Notes under the pieces: generated by a model
Databases searched by the model: none
Told to the model about the DNA's origin: nothing
What the model saw: the letters and a program-made list of their open reading frames with translations, nothing else
Made by a program: the position numbers and the translations under genes
Source: Mucilaginibacter rivuli
Lineage (GTDB): Bacteria > Bacteroidota > Bacteroidia > Sphingobacteriales > Sphingobacteriaceae
Length of the DNA stretch: 64,000 nucleotides
Reading direction: 5' to 3'
Assembly: GCF_019391655.1 (NCBI RefSeq)
Contig: NZ_JAHXPQ010000007.1
Span: 216,236 to 280,235, forward strand
Shown: positions 34,851-43,645 of the stretch, one piece after another
How positions within the stretch are numbered: the stretch's first letter is position 1
Layout of the letters: each line of letters opens with the position of its first letter

Positions 34851-37586
34851 TTACTTAAACACACTCTGTGCTTTCTTTATCGTTTTCTCCAAATCAATTC
34901 CCTTACCCAATACGCCTTTAAACAGGTCACCTGTTTCCTTCAAACGGTCAACCGAATTAAAGATGGTAAAGTCTTTCATGGTGAGGCCTGGCTTTACCTC
35001 GTCCCATAACAATGGCATTGAAACTGTTGCGCCAACTTTTGGACGAAGCGAGTATGGCCCTGCTATGGTTGCCCCCGGGCGGTTCTGCAAAAAATCGAGG
35101 TACATTTTGCCGCCTCGTTTAGCTATCATGCGCTCCAGGCTGGTATAATCGGGTATTTGTTTGTGTACAATGCTCACAATGATCTTGGCAAACATCTGCG
35201 ACTGATCGTAATCATACTTCGCACCAAGCGGGATATAAATATGCATACCCGTTGAACCGGAAGTTTTTGGGTAGGAGGGTACATCAATGGCATCTAAAAC
35301 CTTTTTCACTTCCAGTGCGGCGTCAATCACCTGGTCAAATGTGTTTTTATCCGGATCAAGGTCTATCACACAATAATCCGGGTTATCCGGCGATTGTACC
35401 CGGCTAAACCAGGGGTTCATCTCGATACATCCCAATGATGCCATCCACAACAAATACGATTCATCCGAGCCCACCAGATACTCTTTATGTTCACCATCGC
35501 CATTAGTATAAGGGAACGTTTTGCTCACCCAATCCGGCGCTTTGCCCTTCACGTCTTTCTGGTAAAAACTTGGCCCGTGTATACCATTAGGGAAACGGTT
35601 GAGCGACATAGGCCTGTCTTTCAGGTAAGGCAAAATATATTCCGCCACCTGGTAATAATAGTTAAACATATCGCGCTTGATAACGCCATCTTCGGGCCAG
35701 TACACTTTGCTCAAGTGGGTAAACTTCAGGTCGTGCCCGCAAATTTTGCGCACCTGCGTTTCATCTTTGGGGTTTAATAAAGTTTTGCGCTCTTTATCCT
35801 TCGGTGGTTTTACCGCTTTCGCGTGATCATCCTTCGACGAAGCTTTATCAACCTCTTCCACCGTTTCATCCGTATCCTTTGGTGTTTCCAAAACAACCTC
35901 CTTTGCTTTTTTATCAGTACGCATACCCTTGAACGATGCCTGCCTGAATACACCGTCGGTAGTTACTTCGGCAAACGCCACCTCGCAAACCAACTCCGGT
36001 TTTAACCAGGTAGGCTTAGCGCCCAAACGCTGCGGGCGGAAACGTGATGGTTTATCCACATCAGGCTCCACATCAAAAGGAGTATCCTTTGTGATGAGCG
36101 GCTTAAATTGCTCCATCATTTCCTTCTGCAACTTATCCGAAAAGCCGGTACCTACCTTACCCGCGTATTTTAAAACGCCGCCATCATAAACTCCTAATAT
36201 TAATGCGCTGAAGGATTTAGCCGTTCCCTCATTTTTGGTAAAACCTGCAATAATCACCTCCTGCCTTTTCTGCACCTTTATCTTGAGCCACTCCCGCGAC
36301 CGCAGGTCCGACGTATATACGCTGCTCGCTTTTTTAGCGATGATACCTTCCAAACCCATGCGCTCAGCTGCCTGAAAAAACTCGATGCCACTTGCTTTAA
36401 ATACCTTGCTTTGGCGAATAATGTCACTGTCCGTCGGTAATACTTCTTTTAAAATAGCCTGCCGTTCAGATAGCGGCAAATCCATCAGGCTCTTACCATC
36501 GTACCACAAAATGTCGAACACATAATACACCAAAGTGCCGTCAGCTTCGCTGCGCCAGTTTTGCAGGGCGCCAAAATCTGATATACCCTTATCATTCAAT
36601 ACCAATATCTCGCCATCAATAACGGCGTTTATTTTCCAGGTTTCGAGTTGTTTATTTATGGGGTAAAACTTATCAAAAGGCAGGTTATTGCGCGATAACA
36701 GTTCCACCTCGCCCTTGTTGATGGTTGCCACAGCACGATATCCATCCCACTTTACTTCGTACAACCAGTCAGCATCGTCAAAAGGCTCGTCCACCAAAGT
36801 GGCTTTCATGGGTTTGATGTTTTTTGGGATCGGCGATTTTGGCGCACTTTTCAATAAACCGGCAACATCAATATCTTCGCTGCCTTTTGTATCAACGGCT
36901 TCGGTTAATTGCTCATCCGTTTCTTTTAGGGCTTTTTTTTTACTTCCGGCTTTTGGTTTTTCCGGTTCTGTTAAATCTTCTTCGTGGCCATGTTGCCAAA
37001 CCTTATCGCTGTTTTTTTCCATCTTTTCGATGGTCTTACCTGAGAGTACCGACTTATCCTTTTTGGTGATATCAGCCTCGGATGCAAAATCATCTTTATG
37101 CTTAATCAACAACCAGCCGTTCTCGCCCATACCATGGGTTTTCACCAGCGCAAATTCGCCTTCCAGCTTTTCGCCGTGCAACTTAATTTTTAACGAGCCC
37201 GATTTTAGTTGCTCCAGCAAATGCTTTTCTTGCGCCTTTTTGCCTTTTATTTCTTCAATGGGTTCATACGTACCTTCGTCCCATACAATCACAGTACCGC
37301 CTCCATATTCTCCTTCCGGGATGATGCCCTCAAAATTGCGGTAATCAAAAGGATGGTCTTCCACCATCATGGCGAGGCGTTTGGTTTTAGGGTCGGTTGA
37401 GGGGCCTTTGGGTACGGCCCAGCTTTTTAGCACACCATCCATCTCCAGCCTGAAATCGTAATGCAGGCGCGAGGCATCATGCTTTTGGATAACGAACATT
37501 AAATGGTTCTTATCCTTGCTTAAGCCGGCCTTTGGCTCTTTAGTTTTGCTAAAGTCGCGCTTCTCTGCATATTTTTCCAGGCTCAT
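34851..37586 (-). CDS. ligD: Multifunctional DNA ligase D
   Basis: A 911-residue enzyme with domain order phosphoesterase - ligase - polymerase. The 3'-phosphoesterase (about 1-170) has KHDASRLHYDFRLE and GIIPEGEYGGGTV. A charged linker leads to the ATP-dependent ligase (about 255-565), whose adenylation Lys279 is in EVKWDGYR. After a second Lys/Asp/Glu-rich linker the primase-type polymerase (about 620-905) carries the metal site VIDLDPD and FLQNRPGATIAGPYSLR. It repairs double-strand breaks with Ku. All three active sites look intact. Confidence 0.96.
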   Translation of the reverse strand: MSLEKYAEKRDFSKTKEPKAGLSKDKNHLMFVIQKHDASRLHYDFRLEMDGVLKSWAVPKGPSTDPKTKRLAMMVEDHPFDYRNFEGIIPEGEYGGGTVIVWDEGTYEPIEEIKGKKAQEKHLLEQLKSGSLKIKLHGEKLEGEFALVKTHGMGENGWLLIKHKDDFASEADITKKDKSVLSGKTIEKMEKNSDKVWQHGHEEDLTEPEKPKAGSKKKALKETDEQLTEAVDTKGSEDIDVAGLLKSAPKSPIPKNIKPMKATLVDEPFDDADWLYEVKWDGYRAVATINKGEVELLSRNNLPFDKFYPINKQLETWKINAVIDGEILVLNDKGISDFGALQNWRSEADGTLVYYVFDILWYDGKSLMDLPLSERQAILKEVLPTDSDIIRQSKVFKASGIEFFQAAERMGLEGIIAKKASSVYTSDLRSREWLKIKVQKRQEVIIAGFTKNEGTAKSFSALILGVYDGGVLKYAGKVGTGFSDKLQKEMMEQFKPLITKDTPFDVEPDVDKPSRFRPQRLGAKPTWLKPELVCEVAFAEVTTDGVFRQASFKGMRTDKKAKEVVLETPKDTDETVEEVDKASSKDDHAKAVKPPKDKERKTLLNPKDETQVRKICGHDLKFTHLSKVYWPEDGVIKRDMFNYYYQVAEYILPYLKDRPMSLNRFPNGIHGPSFYQKDVKGKAPDWVSKTFPYTNGDGEHKEYLVGSDESYLLWMASLGCIEMNPWFSRVQSPDNPDYCVIDLDPDKNTFDQVIDAALEVKKVLDAIDVPSYPKTSGSTGMHIYIPLGAKYDYDQSQMFAKIIVSIVHKQIPDYTSLERMIAKRGGKMYLDFLQNRPGATIAGPYSLRPKVGATVSMPLLWDEVKPGLTMKDFTIFNSVDRLKETGDLFKGVLGKGIDLEKTIKKAQSVFK

Positions 37587-37597
37587 ACTACAGGGAT

Positions 37598-37771
37598 TTA
37601 TTTTTTGAGGTATGCAGCAATCGCATCGGCCGATACGCCAACAGCCTTTACGGCAGATTTTAATTGCTCGGGCGTTATTCCAAATTTTTCGGCCCAGTGT
37701 TCAACTTCGTAATATTCGGCAACATTAATAATGTTGTTATGATAAGAGGTGTTATTGGTAAGCGTTATCAT
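37598..37771 (-). CDS. DUF3606 small protein
   Basis: A 57-residue protein from ATG 37771 (MITLTNN). The body VEHWAEKFGITPEQLKSAVKAVG followed by DAIAAYLKK matches DUF3606, a short helical domain with the Trp-X2-Lys/Arg-Phe-Gly motif, found next to stress genes in many soil bacteria. The longer in-frame ORF from 37879 has no family match in its first 36 residues. It is 11 bases upstream of ligD on the same strand, so it may be the first gene of the end-joining unit. Function unknown. Confidence 0.75.
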   Translation of the reverse strand: MITLTNNTSYHNNIINVAEYYEVEHWAEKFGITPEQLKSAVKAVGVSADAIAAYLKK

Positions 37772-37909
37772 GTGTATATATATTATATGATGAATAACAG
37801 CTTTTAACAAAAATGGTTTGCATGGCAGTTTGGGGATGCCCCGGCGATAGTTGAAATATTGCAGAACCAAATTGGCCAAGGCTTGTTAAGCTACAAAAAC
37901 ATTATAACC

Positions 37910-38191
37910 ATGAAAAATCCATTTGTAAAAAACGACAATACCGGTCTGGTAGCCGCCATAGCAATAGGTTCGGTTGCCGCGGGCGCGGTAACTTATTTGT
38001 TTACCACCGAAAGAGGGGCAGGCGTACGCCAAAAAATAGCTGATTACGCCATGCAATTACGCAAATCGTTCGGCGGACAAAAAGAAGAAGAGCACCACAA
38101 AGCATTCCACCCTGCAGAGCACCTTAAAGCTCCAAAAACCGACAGGAAGAGCCTGCAGCATCACGAGATAATAACTGGGCCAAGTTTATAA
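37910..38191 (+). CDS. YtxH-like single-pass membrane protein
   Basis: A 93-residue protein from ATG 37910. One membrane helix (GLVAAIAIGSVAAGAVTYLF, about 11-30) is followed by TTERGAGVRQKIADYAMQLR, the YtxH/general-stress pattern, and a charged His-rich tail (EEEHHKAFHPAEH). The earlier ATG at 37859 has no supporting similarity. YtxH proteins are often part of general stress regulons. It is divergent from the ligD unit, sharing a 138-base upstream region, and is closed by a terminator. Confidence 0.75.
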   Translation: MKNPFVKNDNTGLVAAIAIGSVAAGAVTYLFTTERGAGVRQKIADYAMQLRKSFGGQKEEEHHKAFHPAEHLKAPKTDRKSLQHHEIITGPSL

Positions 38192-38210
38192 GTTAGATGA
38201 TAATAGTGTG

Positions 38211-38240
38211 AAGCCGTTCCGATATACTGGGCGGCTTTTT
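38211..38240 (+). terminator. Rho-independent terminator after the YtxH-like gene
   Basis: Stem AAGCCG / CGGCTT (38211-38216 and 38232-38237) with a 15-base loop and a following T run. Confidence 0.75.
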
Positions 38241-38282
38241 TTGTGGGGAATGCATAAGAACGTACCGGTGATAGCTTGGGGG

Positions 38283-38320
38283 AAAATAAAAAAGCCCGCA
38301 AGCTATTAACTTACAGGCTT
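38283..38320 (-). terminator. Rho-independent terminator of the tRNA-Arg transcript
   Basis: An 11-bp stem AAGCCTGTAAG with CTTGCGGGCTT (minus strand, two G-U pairs), 7-base loop and a run TTTTATTTT. It lies 16 bases after the tRNA. Confidence 0.85.
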
Positions 38321-38335
38321 TTATTGAGATAAAGG

Positions 38336-38409
38336 TGGTCGCATCAGGGCTCGAACCTGAAACCTACTACTTAGAAGGCAGTTGCTCTATCCAGTTGAGC
38401 TATGCAACC
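38336..38409 (-). tRNA. tRNA-Arg (anticodon UCU)
   Basis: Read on the minus strand, the 74-base sequence folds as a cloverleaf: acceptor GGTTGCA with TGCGACC (one G-U pair), D arm GCTC...GAGC, anticodon stem ACTGC/GTAGT (one G-U pair) with loop CTTCTAA giving anticodon TCT, and T arm TCAGG-TTCGAGC-CCTGA. It reads AGA codons (and AGG by wobble). The 3' CCA is not encoded (ACCT follows), as is usual in Bacteroidota, so it must be added by the CCA enzyme. A terminator follows. Confidence 0.95.
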
Positions 38410-38479
38410 ATTGCAAATTACTTTGCGGCTGCAAATATGCACAAAATTGAGAAAATTAAAAAATGTGATTTGTAATAGC

Positions 38480-39199
38480 TTACAGCTTCTTCAGCATAAA
38501 GTTACGATACTCAATTTTCATTGACGGGCCAACATGTACCTGCACACCTATTAATCCGCTCATTTTACGGTTGGTAACATCGTTATCCGTTACCTCGCTC
38601 ATGAGTACTCCATTAATATAATGCTTTAGGTTGTTGCCTTTAGCTACAATGCGGAGTTCGTTCCAGTCGTCGTATTTTATGGCTTTTAGCAGTTCGGCTT
38701 TGGTGCCAAGGCTATCTGTAAGTTGTGGTTTGCCATTTCCAATAACCGTTCGCTGTCCGCGTAATGCTAAAAACTGGCGGCCGCGTTCTTCGTAATTTTG
38801 GCCACTGTAACGCGGATAGCCCAGGTTGTATTTGTCTTTACCATCAATATCAGCCTGGTAGCCCTTAAGGGCATAGGGCAGAGTGTCTATCCTTACGCTA
38901 CGGTAGTTGATGCCACTGTTCCCTTTTGCCGAGATGCGGTATTCGGCTTTCAGCTCAAAATCTGCCGGTTGTTCTTTGGTATAGATGAGAAAGGTATTTA
39001 CCTTGATAATGGTAGCGGGCGTGATCTCGCCTACTATCTCACCATTTTCCACACGCCAATATTTAGGGTCGCCTATCCAACCATCCAGGGTCTTGCCATC
39101 GAAGATAGAGTGGAAAGCATTATCGGTCTGCTGCATTTTGCATGCGGAAAACAGGGCGAATATTGCAGCAAATGCAAATAAGATGTGTTTATTCGGCAT
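38480..39199 (-). CDS. DUF1080 (3-keto-disaccharide hydrolase-like) lipoprotein
   Basis: A 239-residue protein with a lipobox (AIFALFSAC, Cys about 20) and one DUF1080 domain: HSIFDGKTLDGWIGDPKYWRVENGEIVGE, ADFELKAEYRISAKGNSGINYRS and the tail MSGLIGVQVHVGPSMKIEYRNFMLKKL. DUF1080 is a concanavalin-like fold that includes 3-keto-glycoside hydrolases. Lipid anchoring at the cell surface or periplasm is inferred. It shares strand with the following ThuA/DUF4350-like gene, separated by 54 bases that hold a TAGCGATGGG hairpin; together they suggest a small sugar-degradation unit. Confidence 0.85.
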   Translation of the reverse strand: MPNKHILFAFAAIFALFSACKMQQTDNAFHSIFDGKTLDGWIGDPKYWRVENGEIVGEITPATIIKVNTFLIYTKEQPADFELKAEYRISAKGNSGINYRSVRIDTLPYALKGYQADIDGKDKYNLGYPRYSGQNYEERGRQFLALRGQRTVIGNGKPQLTDSLGTKAELLKAIKYDDWNELRIVAKGNNLKHYINGVLMSEVTDNDVTNRKMSGLIGVQVHVGPSMKIEYRNFMLKKL

Positions 39200-39217
39200 C
39201 GTTTTATATCTCGTTCA

Positions 39218-39244
39218 TAGCGATGGGTTTCAAGCCCATCGCTA
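39218..39244. repeat. TAGCGATGGG hairpin, copy 1
   Basis: Arms TAGCGATGGG and CCCATCGCTA around a 7-base loop TTTCAAG. A second copy with the same arms is the terminator at 58966-59004. It lies between two same-strand genes and may reduce downstream transcription. Confidence 0.75.
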
Positions 39245-39253
39245 CTATAATAA

Positions 39254-40054
39254 TTACTTTTTAGGTATCTGGCTCAATAGCCATTTACTCAGATCGTCGC
39301 ATGCTTTATCATTATCATAGCCGGCAGGCAGGTGCCCGTTGTTGTATTCATTGTATAACCATGGGTCGCCAACGGCAAAAACTGTTCCTTTACCATATTT
39401 TACCGTAGCCATTAGCACAGCGCCATCTTTTGTATAAACAGATTTGGCATTACCGCTCAATTTTATCGAGCTCATATCTTTCAGGTATACCTTTTTAGCG
39501 GTTTTAAATATCGGGTGGCCCTCAGGTATCATTAATGTACCTTGTGGCAGGTAATCGTTTATTACATGGTTTTGTATATCATCATTAAAGTGTATACCAA
39601 AAGCTTCTGCCAGTGTATTGGCGCTCTTGAGATTTACATTGGCGCTATCGTTAGCCATAATAACTAATACACCACCTGCTTTAACCCATTCGGCAATGGC
39701 TTTTACATGCGCTGCTTCGATATATTTTGCATCCGGGTTTTCCTTTTTAGTATCAGGGTCAACAATAATGTAAACATTAACGCCTTTCAGGTTTTTAGCA
39801 GTAGGGGCTTCATCTAAACTTTTCAAAGTAGCGCCATTTTTAACAAAAGCATCACCCCAGTTTGAGTATCCGTTCAGGTCTTTTTCTTCCCATATATAAT
39901 GGAAGCGCTCCATTTGCCCCGCGGCGTTTTTATGCGATTCGTGATTGAAATAGTAGTCGAGGTCAACAATCCAGTTTGGACCCTGTGCCTTTGTTTTGGG
40001 AATAAAAGCAAGAATAAACAAGGCGATAAATAAGATCGGTTTAATGAGTTTCAT
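39254..40054 (-). CDS. Secreted glutamine-amidotransferase-fold (DUF4350/ThuA-like) protein
   Basis: A 266-residue protein with a signal peptide (MKLIKPILFIALFILAFIPKTKAQ). The rest fits the class I amidotransferase-like fold used in DUF4350 and ThuA-type proteins: VNVYIIVDPDTKKENPDAKYI, AIAEWVKAGGVLVIMANDSAN, and VKYGKGTVFAVGDPWLYNEYN, as in the domain attached to some GH105 unsaturated rhamnogalacturonyl hydrolases. No catalytic Cys triad is present, so a binding or structural role is likely. It precedes the DUF1080 gene on the same strand. Substrate unknown. Confidence 0.75.
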   Translation of the reverse strand: MKLIKPILFIALFILAFIPKTKAQGPNWIVDLDYYFNHESHKNAAGQMERFHYIWEEKDLNGYSNWGDAFVKNGATLKSLDEAPTAKNLKGVNVYIIVDPDTKKENPDAKYIEAAHVKAIAEWVKAGGVLVIMANDSANVNLKSANTLAEAFGIHFNDDIQNHVINDYLPQGTLMIPEGHPIFKTAKKVYLKDMSSIKLSGNAKSVYTKDGAVLMATVKYGKGTVFAVGDPWLYNEYNNGHLPAGYDNDKACDDLSKWLLSQIPKK

Positions 40055-40230
40055 ATATAGTGTTTTAATAGTTGGTTAGTGTAAAGGTAGTTTTTCCGCT
40101 TTAAAAAATCAGGCCTAAAATTATAAATTGTGTAAAAATCCGGATATGGTTTTAAGATCCTTAAACGTTAATTAATGTTAATCGTTCGTAATAATTTAAA
40201 TGCATTGACTGGTTTGAGGGTACAATATTT

Positions 40231-40238
40231 TATATTTG
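40231..40238 (+). promoter_or_regulatory. -7 box TATATTTG before the glycosyltransferase gene
   Basis: TATATTTG on the plus strand, 53 bases before the GTG start at 40292. Two TTG triplets lie 14 and 23 bases upstream, neither at the ideal spacing. Confidence 0.4.
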
Positions 40239-40291
40239 CCGCTTAACCCGGAAAAGCCTGTTGCTGCTCCATGTTTACCTAAATTTGTATT

Positions 40292-41023
40292 GTGCCTGAT
40301 AGTATAGTAATTGTCCCCACGTATAACGAGAAAGAGAATATTGAACGCCTGTTAGATAAGGTATTCTCGCTTGAGCATGATTTTCATGTGCTTATTGTTG
40401 ACGATGGCTCGCCCGATGGCACGGCAGATATAGTAAAGCGGATACAAAAAGAATACCCGGAGCGACTTTTTATTGAAGAGCGTGCCGGTAAGCAGGGTTT
40501 AGGTACCGCTTATATACATGGTTTCCGCTGGGCTATTAAGCACCATTACGATTTTGTTTTTGAGATGGATGCTGATTTTTCGCATAATCCTGATGACCTG
40601 ATACGCCTGCGCCAGGCCTGCGTTGATGATGCCGATATGTCGATAGGCTCGCGCTATGTTACCGGTGTTAATGTGGTAAACTGGCCCATGAGCCGTGTAC
40701 TGATGAGCTACTTCGCATCGGTTTACGTACGATTTATTACCGGTATAGAGGTGCAGGACGCTACCGCGGGCTTTGTATGTTACACCCGTAAAGTACTCGA
40801 AACCATTAATCTGGATAAGATAAAATTTGTAGGCTACGCTTTCCAGATCGAGATGAAATTTACCACCATAAAGCATGGCTTTAAGGTGGTTGAAGTCCCC
40901 ATCATATTTACCGACCGTACGGTTGGTACCTCCAAAATGTCAACCAGTATTTTCCGCGAAGCTTTTTTAGGCGTATTGCAGTTGAAGATCAACAGCTGGT
41001 TCAGGAAGTATAAGCAGGCGTAG
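40292..41023 (+). CDS. Polyprenol-phosphate mannosyltransferase-like GT2 glycosyltransferase
   Basis: A 243-residue GT-A glycosyltransferase of the dolichol-phosphate mannose synthase group: IVIVPTYNEKENIERLL, LIVDDGSPDGTAD, EMDADFSHNPDDL (DXD-type motif), ATAGFVCYTRKVLE and the C-terminal RTVGTSKMSTSIFREA. It lacks the membrane domain of some homologues, so it is probably peripheral. It would transfer a sugar from GDP- or UDP-sugar to undecaprenyl phosphate. Start is GTG 40292. A heptad array begins six bases after its stop and leads to ruvB. Confidence 0.88.
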   Translation: MPDSIVIVPTYNEKENIERLLDKVFSLEHDFHVLIVDDGSPDGTADIVKRIQKEYPERLFIEERAGKQGLGTAYIHGFRWAIKHHYDFVFEMDADFSHNPDDLIRLRQACVDDADMSIGSRYVTGVNVVNWPMSRVLMSYFASVYVRFITGIEVQDATAGFVCYTRKVLETINLDKIKFVGYAFQIEMKFTTIKHGFKVVEVPIIFTDRTVGTSKMSTSIFREAFLGVLQLKINSWFRKYKQA

Positions 41024-41028
41024 GTTGA

Positions 41029-41118
41029 AGTTCTTAGTCCTTAGTCGGGAGTCATAAGTCCGCATATCTTCGTTCAATTTTTTGACTCAAGACTATAGAC
41101 TTTTGACTTAAGACTTCA
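41029..41118. repeat. Heptad-periodic array with inverted arms (H3)
   Basis: Left arm (41029-41063): AGTTCTT, AGTCCTT, AGTCGGG, AGTCATA, AGTCCGC. Right arm (41084-41118): GACTCAA, GACTATA, GACTTTT, GACTTAA, GACTTCA. Five units on each side keep an exact 7-base step, and AGTC is the complement of GACT. This is the cleanest copy; it begins six bases after the stop codon of the glycosyltransferase gene. Confidence 0.9.
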
Positions 41119-41142
41119 AAAAATTTACTAATTTCGTTGGCA

Positions 41143-42165
41143 ATGAACGAAAACCTCGATCCTAACCTGGATAATCTTTCTCCCGTTGAGCGCGACATCG
41201 AAAAGGTGCTTCGCCCGCAGGCTTTTGAAGATTTTACGGGCCAGCACGCCATTCTCGCTAACCTGAGGGTGTTTGTAAAGGCAGCTAAAATGCGCGGCGA
41301 ATCGCTCGACCACGTATTGCTGCACGGCCCCCCGGGATTAGGCAAAACCACGCTTTCGCATATCATCGCTAACGAAATGGGTTCGGGAATCAAGATCACC
41401 TCGGGCCCGGTGCTCGATAAACCCGGCGACCTTGCGGGATTGTTGACCAACCTCGAAAGCGGCGATATTTTGTTCATTGATGAGATACACCGTTTGAGCC
41501 CGCTGGTGGAGGAGTACCTGTACAGCGCCATGGAAGATTTTAAGATCGATATCATGCTCGAAAGCGGACCCAATGCCCGCTCGGTGCAAATATCGCTTAA
41601 CCCATTTACACTGGTTGGCGCTACTACGCGTTCTGGTTTGCTGACAGCGCCATTGCGTGCCCGTTTCGGCATTAACTCACGTTTAGAATATTATGATGCC
41701 AAACTGCTCACCACCATTGTGCTGCGCTCGGCATCCATATTAAAAACACCTATACTGGACGAAGCCGCTTACGAAATTGCCCGCCGCAGCCGCGGTACGC
41801 CGCGTATTGCCAACGCCCTGCTGCGCCGCACCCGCGATTTTGCCCAGGTAAAAGGCAATGGCGAAATTGATACCGAAATAGCCCGCTACGCGCTGAACGC
41901 CCTGAACGTGGATGAGCACGGCCTGGACGAAATGGACAACAAGATACTGCTCACTATTATCGATAAGTTTAAAGGCGGCCCCGTTGGCCTCAAAACCATT
42001 GCTACTGCCGTGGGAGAGGACGAGGGTACCATTGAAGAAGTGTACGAACCTTTCCTGATACAGGAAGGCTTTTTAATGCGCACCTCCCGCGGAAGGGAAG
42101 CTACAGAGAATGCGTACAAGCACCTTAATCGCTTAAAGGCAGGGGGGCATCCGTCGTTGTTTTAA
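41143..42165 (+). CDS. ruvB: Holliday junction branch migration helicase RuvB
   Basis: A 340-residue AAA+ motor that drives branch migration with RuvA. Walker A is in [12 protein letters not shown] and Walker B in [10 protein letters not shown]; sensor and arginine-finger segments [19 protein letters not shown] and the C-terminal winged helix [16 protein letters not shown] are present. I start at ATG 41143 rather than TTG 41137. It stands alone behind heptad array H3 and ends in a strong AT-rich terminator. Confidence 0.97.
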   Translation: MNENLDPNLDNLSPVERDIEKVLRPQAFEDFTGQHAILANLRVFVKAAKMRGESLDHVLLHGPPGLGKTTLSHIIANEMGSGIKITSGPVLDKPGDLAGLLTNLESGDILFIDEIHRLSPLVEEYLYSAMEDFKIDIMLESGPNARSVQISLNPFTLVGATTRSGLLTAPLRARFGINSRLEYYDAKLLTTIVLRSASILKTPILDEAAYEIARRSRGTPRIANALLRRTRDFAQVKGNGEIDTEIARYALNALNVDEHGLDEMDNKILLTIIDKFKGGPVGLKTIATAVGEDEGTIEEVYEPFLIQEGFLMRTSRGREATENAYKHLNRLKAGGHPSLF

Positions 42166-42172
42166 AGAGATA

Positions 42173-42214
42173 AAAAAAGCTTGAATATTACAATTAAAAT
42201 ATTCCAGCTTTTTT
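42173..42214 (+). terminator. Rho-independent terminator after ruvB, shared with a convergent gene
   Basis: A 17-base stem AAAAAAGCTTGAATATT against AATATTCCAGCTTTTTT with one internal mismatch. The right arm also encodes the last residues (KKAGIF) of the convergent minus-strand ATPase, whose stop is at 42194-42196. Confidence 0.85.
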
Positions 42215-43645
42215 ATTTTCTATACTATTGTATCCAACAATGTATGTATAGATAGAACTTGGAACAAATTTCACTTCAACCCCATTTATCAATTTTAAAC
42301 CGTCTTTGTCTATAGTTGTGACTATAGCCTCCTTTAATTTATTCTTACTGCAGAAATATAATAAACTTTTTAGTTCATCATAAGGATTTTCAAACGGCTT
42401 ATTAGTCCACTTTATTTCTACTGCCCACATGGGTTTTAACTTCTTATCGTCAAGTCCTACTAAATCAACCTCCCCGTCTTTCCATCTGGCATACCATGGA
42501 GTAAAATAAATTCTATGCATCCATTGAGCAAATATTGCAGTTTCAACCATGTGTGGGAAGGAATCATCAGTAGCCGTTAACGGAGAAAATAAAGCACTTC
42601 TTAAAGATGGATTAGTCAAGTATATCTTATAGTTAGTTTGCCTCTTGAATTTTTTGGCGCAATCATCAATCTTACTAATAGGTTTAATTAAGAAAGCAGC
42701 CTCTAAATATTCAATATACTTTTTTAAAGTAAGTTTATTTACTCCGCTCGTGGTAGATAAGCTTTCCAGTGAAACTTCATTTCCGCAGTAGTAAACAAGC
42801 ATCGTAAAAAAAGTATTTAATTCCTGAACGTTTTGAATACCATATAAACTTGGTAAATCCCTTAACAAGACCTTGTCGATAATGTCGCTTTTTATATACC
42901 TCCCAACATTTGCTTGAATTTTTTCCGAAAAAATGACTTCAGGGTAACCGCCATAATTAATATAGTCAATAAAATGCTTATTAAGTTCTTGGATATTAGT
43001 GGTTTTAAACCAAGCTGTTTGAGCTCCTTTCCAGGTAGTTTTTGTTTGGGTGATTAAGTGATTAAAATCTTTGAGATGTATGTACTCATGGAATGTTAAA
43101 GGGGGAAGTAAAAAATCAGTAAACCTTCCCGCCCCACTTTCTGAACTCTTAAGCTTTAATGCTGCTGCCGCCGATCCTGAAACTATAAATTTTGTTTTTG
43201 GATAACTGTCAACTAACACTTTTAAATGTATCTCCCAATTTGTTAAATATTGAATTTCATCAAAAAAGACATAATATCCGGCCGGACTTGATACTCCACT
43301 TGCAGATCTTGCAAGGGAAAATAATTCTTCTAACGCCATATTGAAGTAAAGCGGATTTTCAATATTTATAAAGCATACTTTATTTTTATCAACTACCTTT
43401 TGGTCTAATAATTTTTGTATTGTATGGTACATCATTACAGTTTTACCAACACGTCTTGGCCCCATTAAAACAACAGCTCTTCTCGGCTCCGTTTCTTCAA
43501 CTAAAGGATAGAACAAATCAAAATATAGGCGAGATTTCATTTCTTTATACTGACTTTCAATCTCATTGCTTAACCACCAGGGATTTTCATAACGGATTCT
43601 ATCTAATTTCAACTCGCCCGATATTGGTTTTAGCTTGATACTCAT
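42194..43645 (-). CDS. AAA family ATPase with DUF4143 domain
   Basis: A 483-residue ATPase: Walker A in LMGPRRVGKTVMM (about 60-72), Walker B FFDEIQYLTNWE, the sensor region FIVSGSAAAAL and a C-terminal DUF4143 part with restriction-endonuclease-like features (KDGEVDLVGLDDKKLKPMWAVEIKW). Such proteins are patchily distributed in bacteria and archaea and often hitch-hike between genomes; function is unknown. Its codons are clearly more AT-rich than those of neighbouring ruvB and the persulfide dioxygenase, consistent with acquisition by transfer. Confidence 0.88.
   Translation of the reverse strand: MSIKLKPISGELKLDRIRYENPWWLSNEIESQYKEMKSRLYFDLFYPLVEETEPRRAVVLMGPRRVGKTVMMYHTIQKLLDQKVVDKNKVCFINIENPLYFNMALEELFSLARSASGVSSPAGYYVFFDEIQYLTNWEIHLKVLVDSYPKTKFIVSGSAAAALKLKSSESGAGRFTDFLLPPLTFHEYIHLKDFNHLITQTKTTWKGAQTAWFKTTNIQELNKHFIDYINYGGYPEVIFSEKIQANVGRYIKSDIIDKVLLRDLPSLYGIQNVQELNTFFTMLVYYCGNEVSLESLSTTSGVNKLTLKKYIEYLEAAFLIKPISKIDDCAKKFKRQTNYKIYLTNPSLRSALFSPLTATDDSFPHMVETAIFAQWMHRIYFTPWYARWKDGEVDLVGLDDKKLKPMWAVEIKWTNKPFENPYDELKSLLYFCSKNKLKEAIVTTIDKDGLKLINGVEVKFVPSSIYTYIVGYNSIENKKAGIF

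Noticed and set aside
37772..37879. Longer frame of the DUF3606 protein
   Set aside because: The first 36 residues match nothing and overlap the divergent promoter region; the 57-residue form has the normal family length.
42194..43645. DUF4143 ATPase as part of a phage-defence or toxin-antitoxin system
   Set aside because: No partner gene, nuclease or toxin is adjacent; a lone ATPase is not enough evidence.
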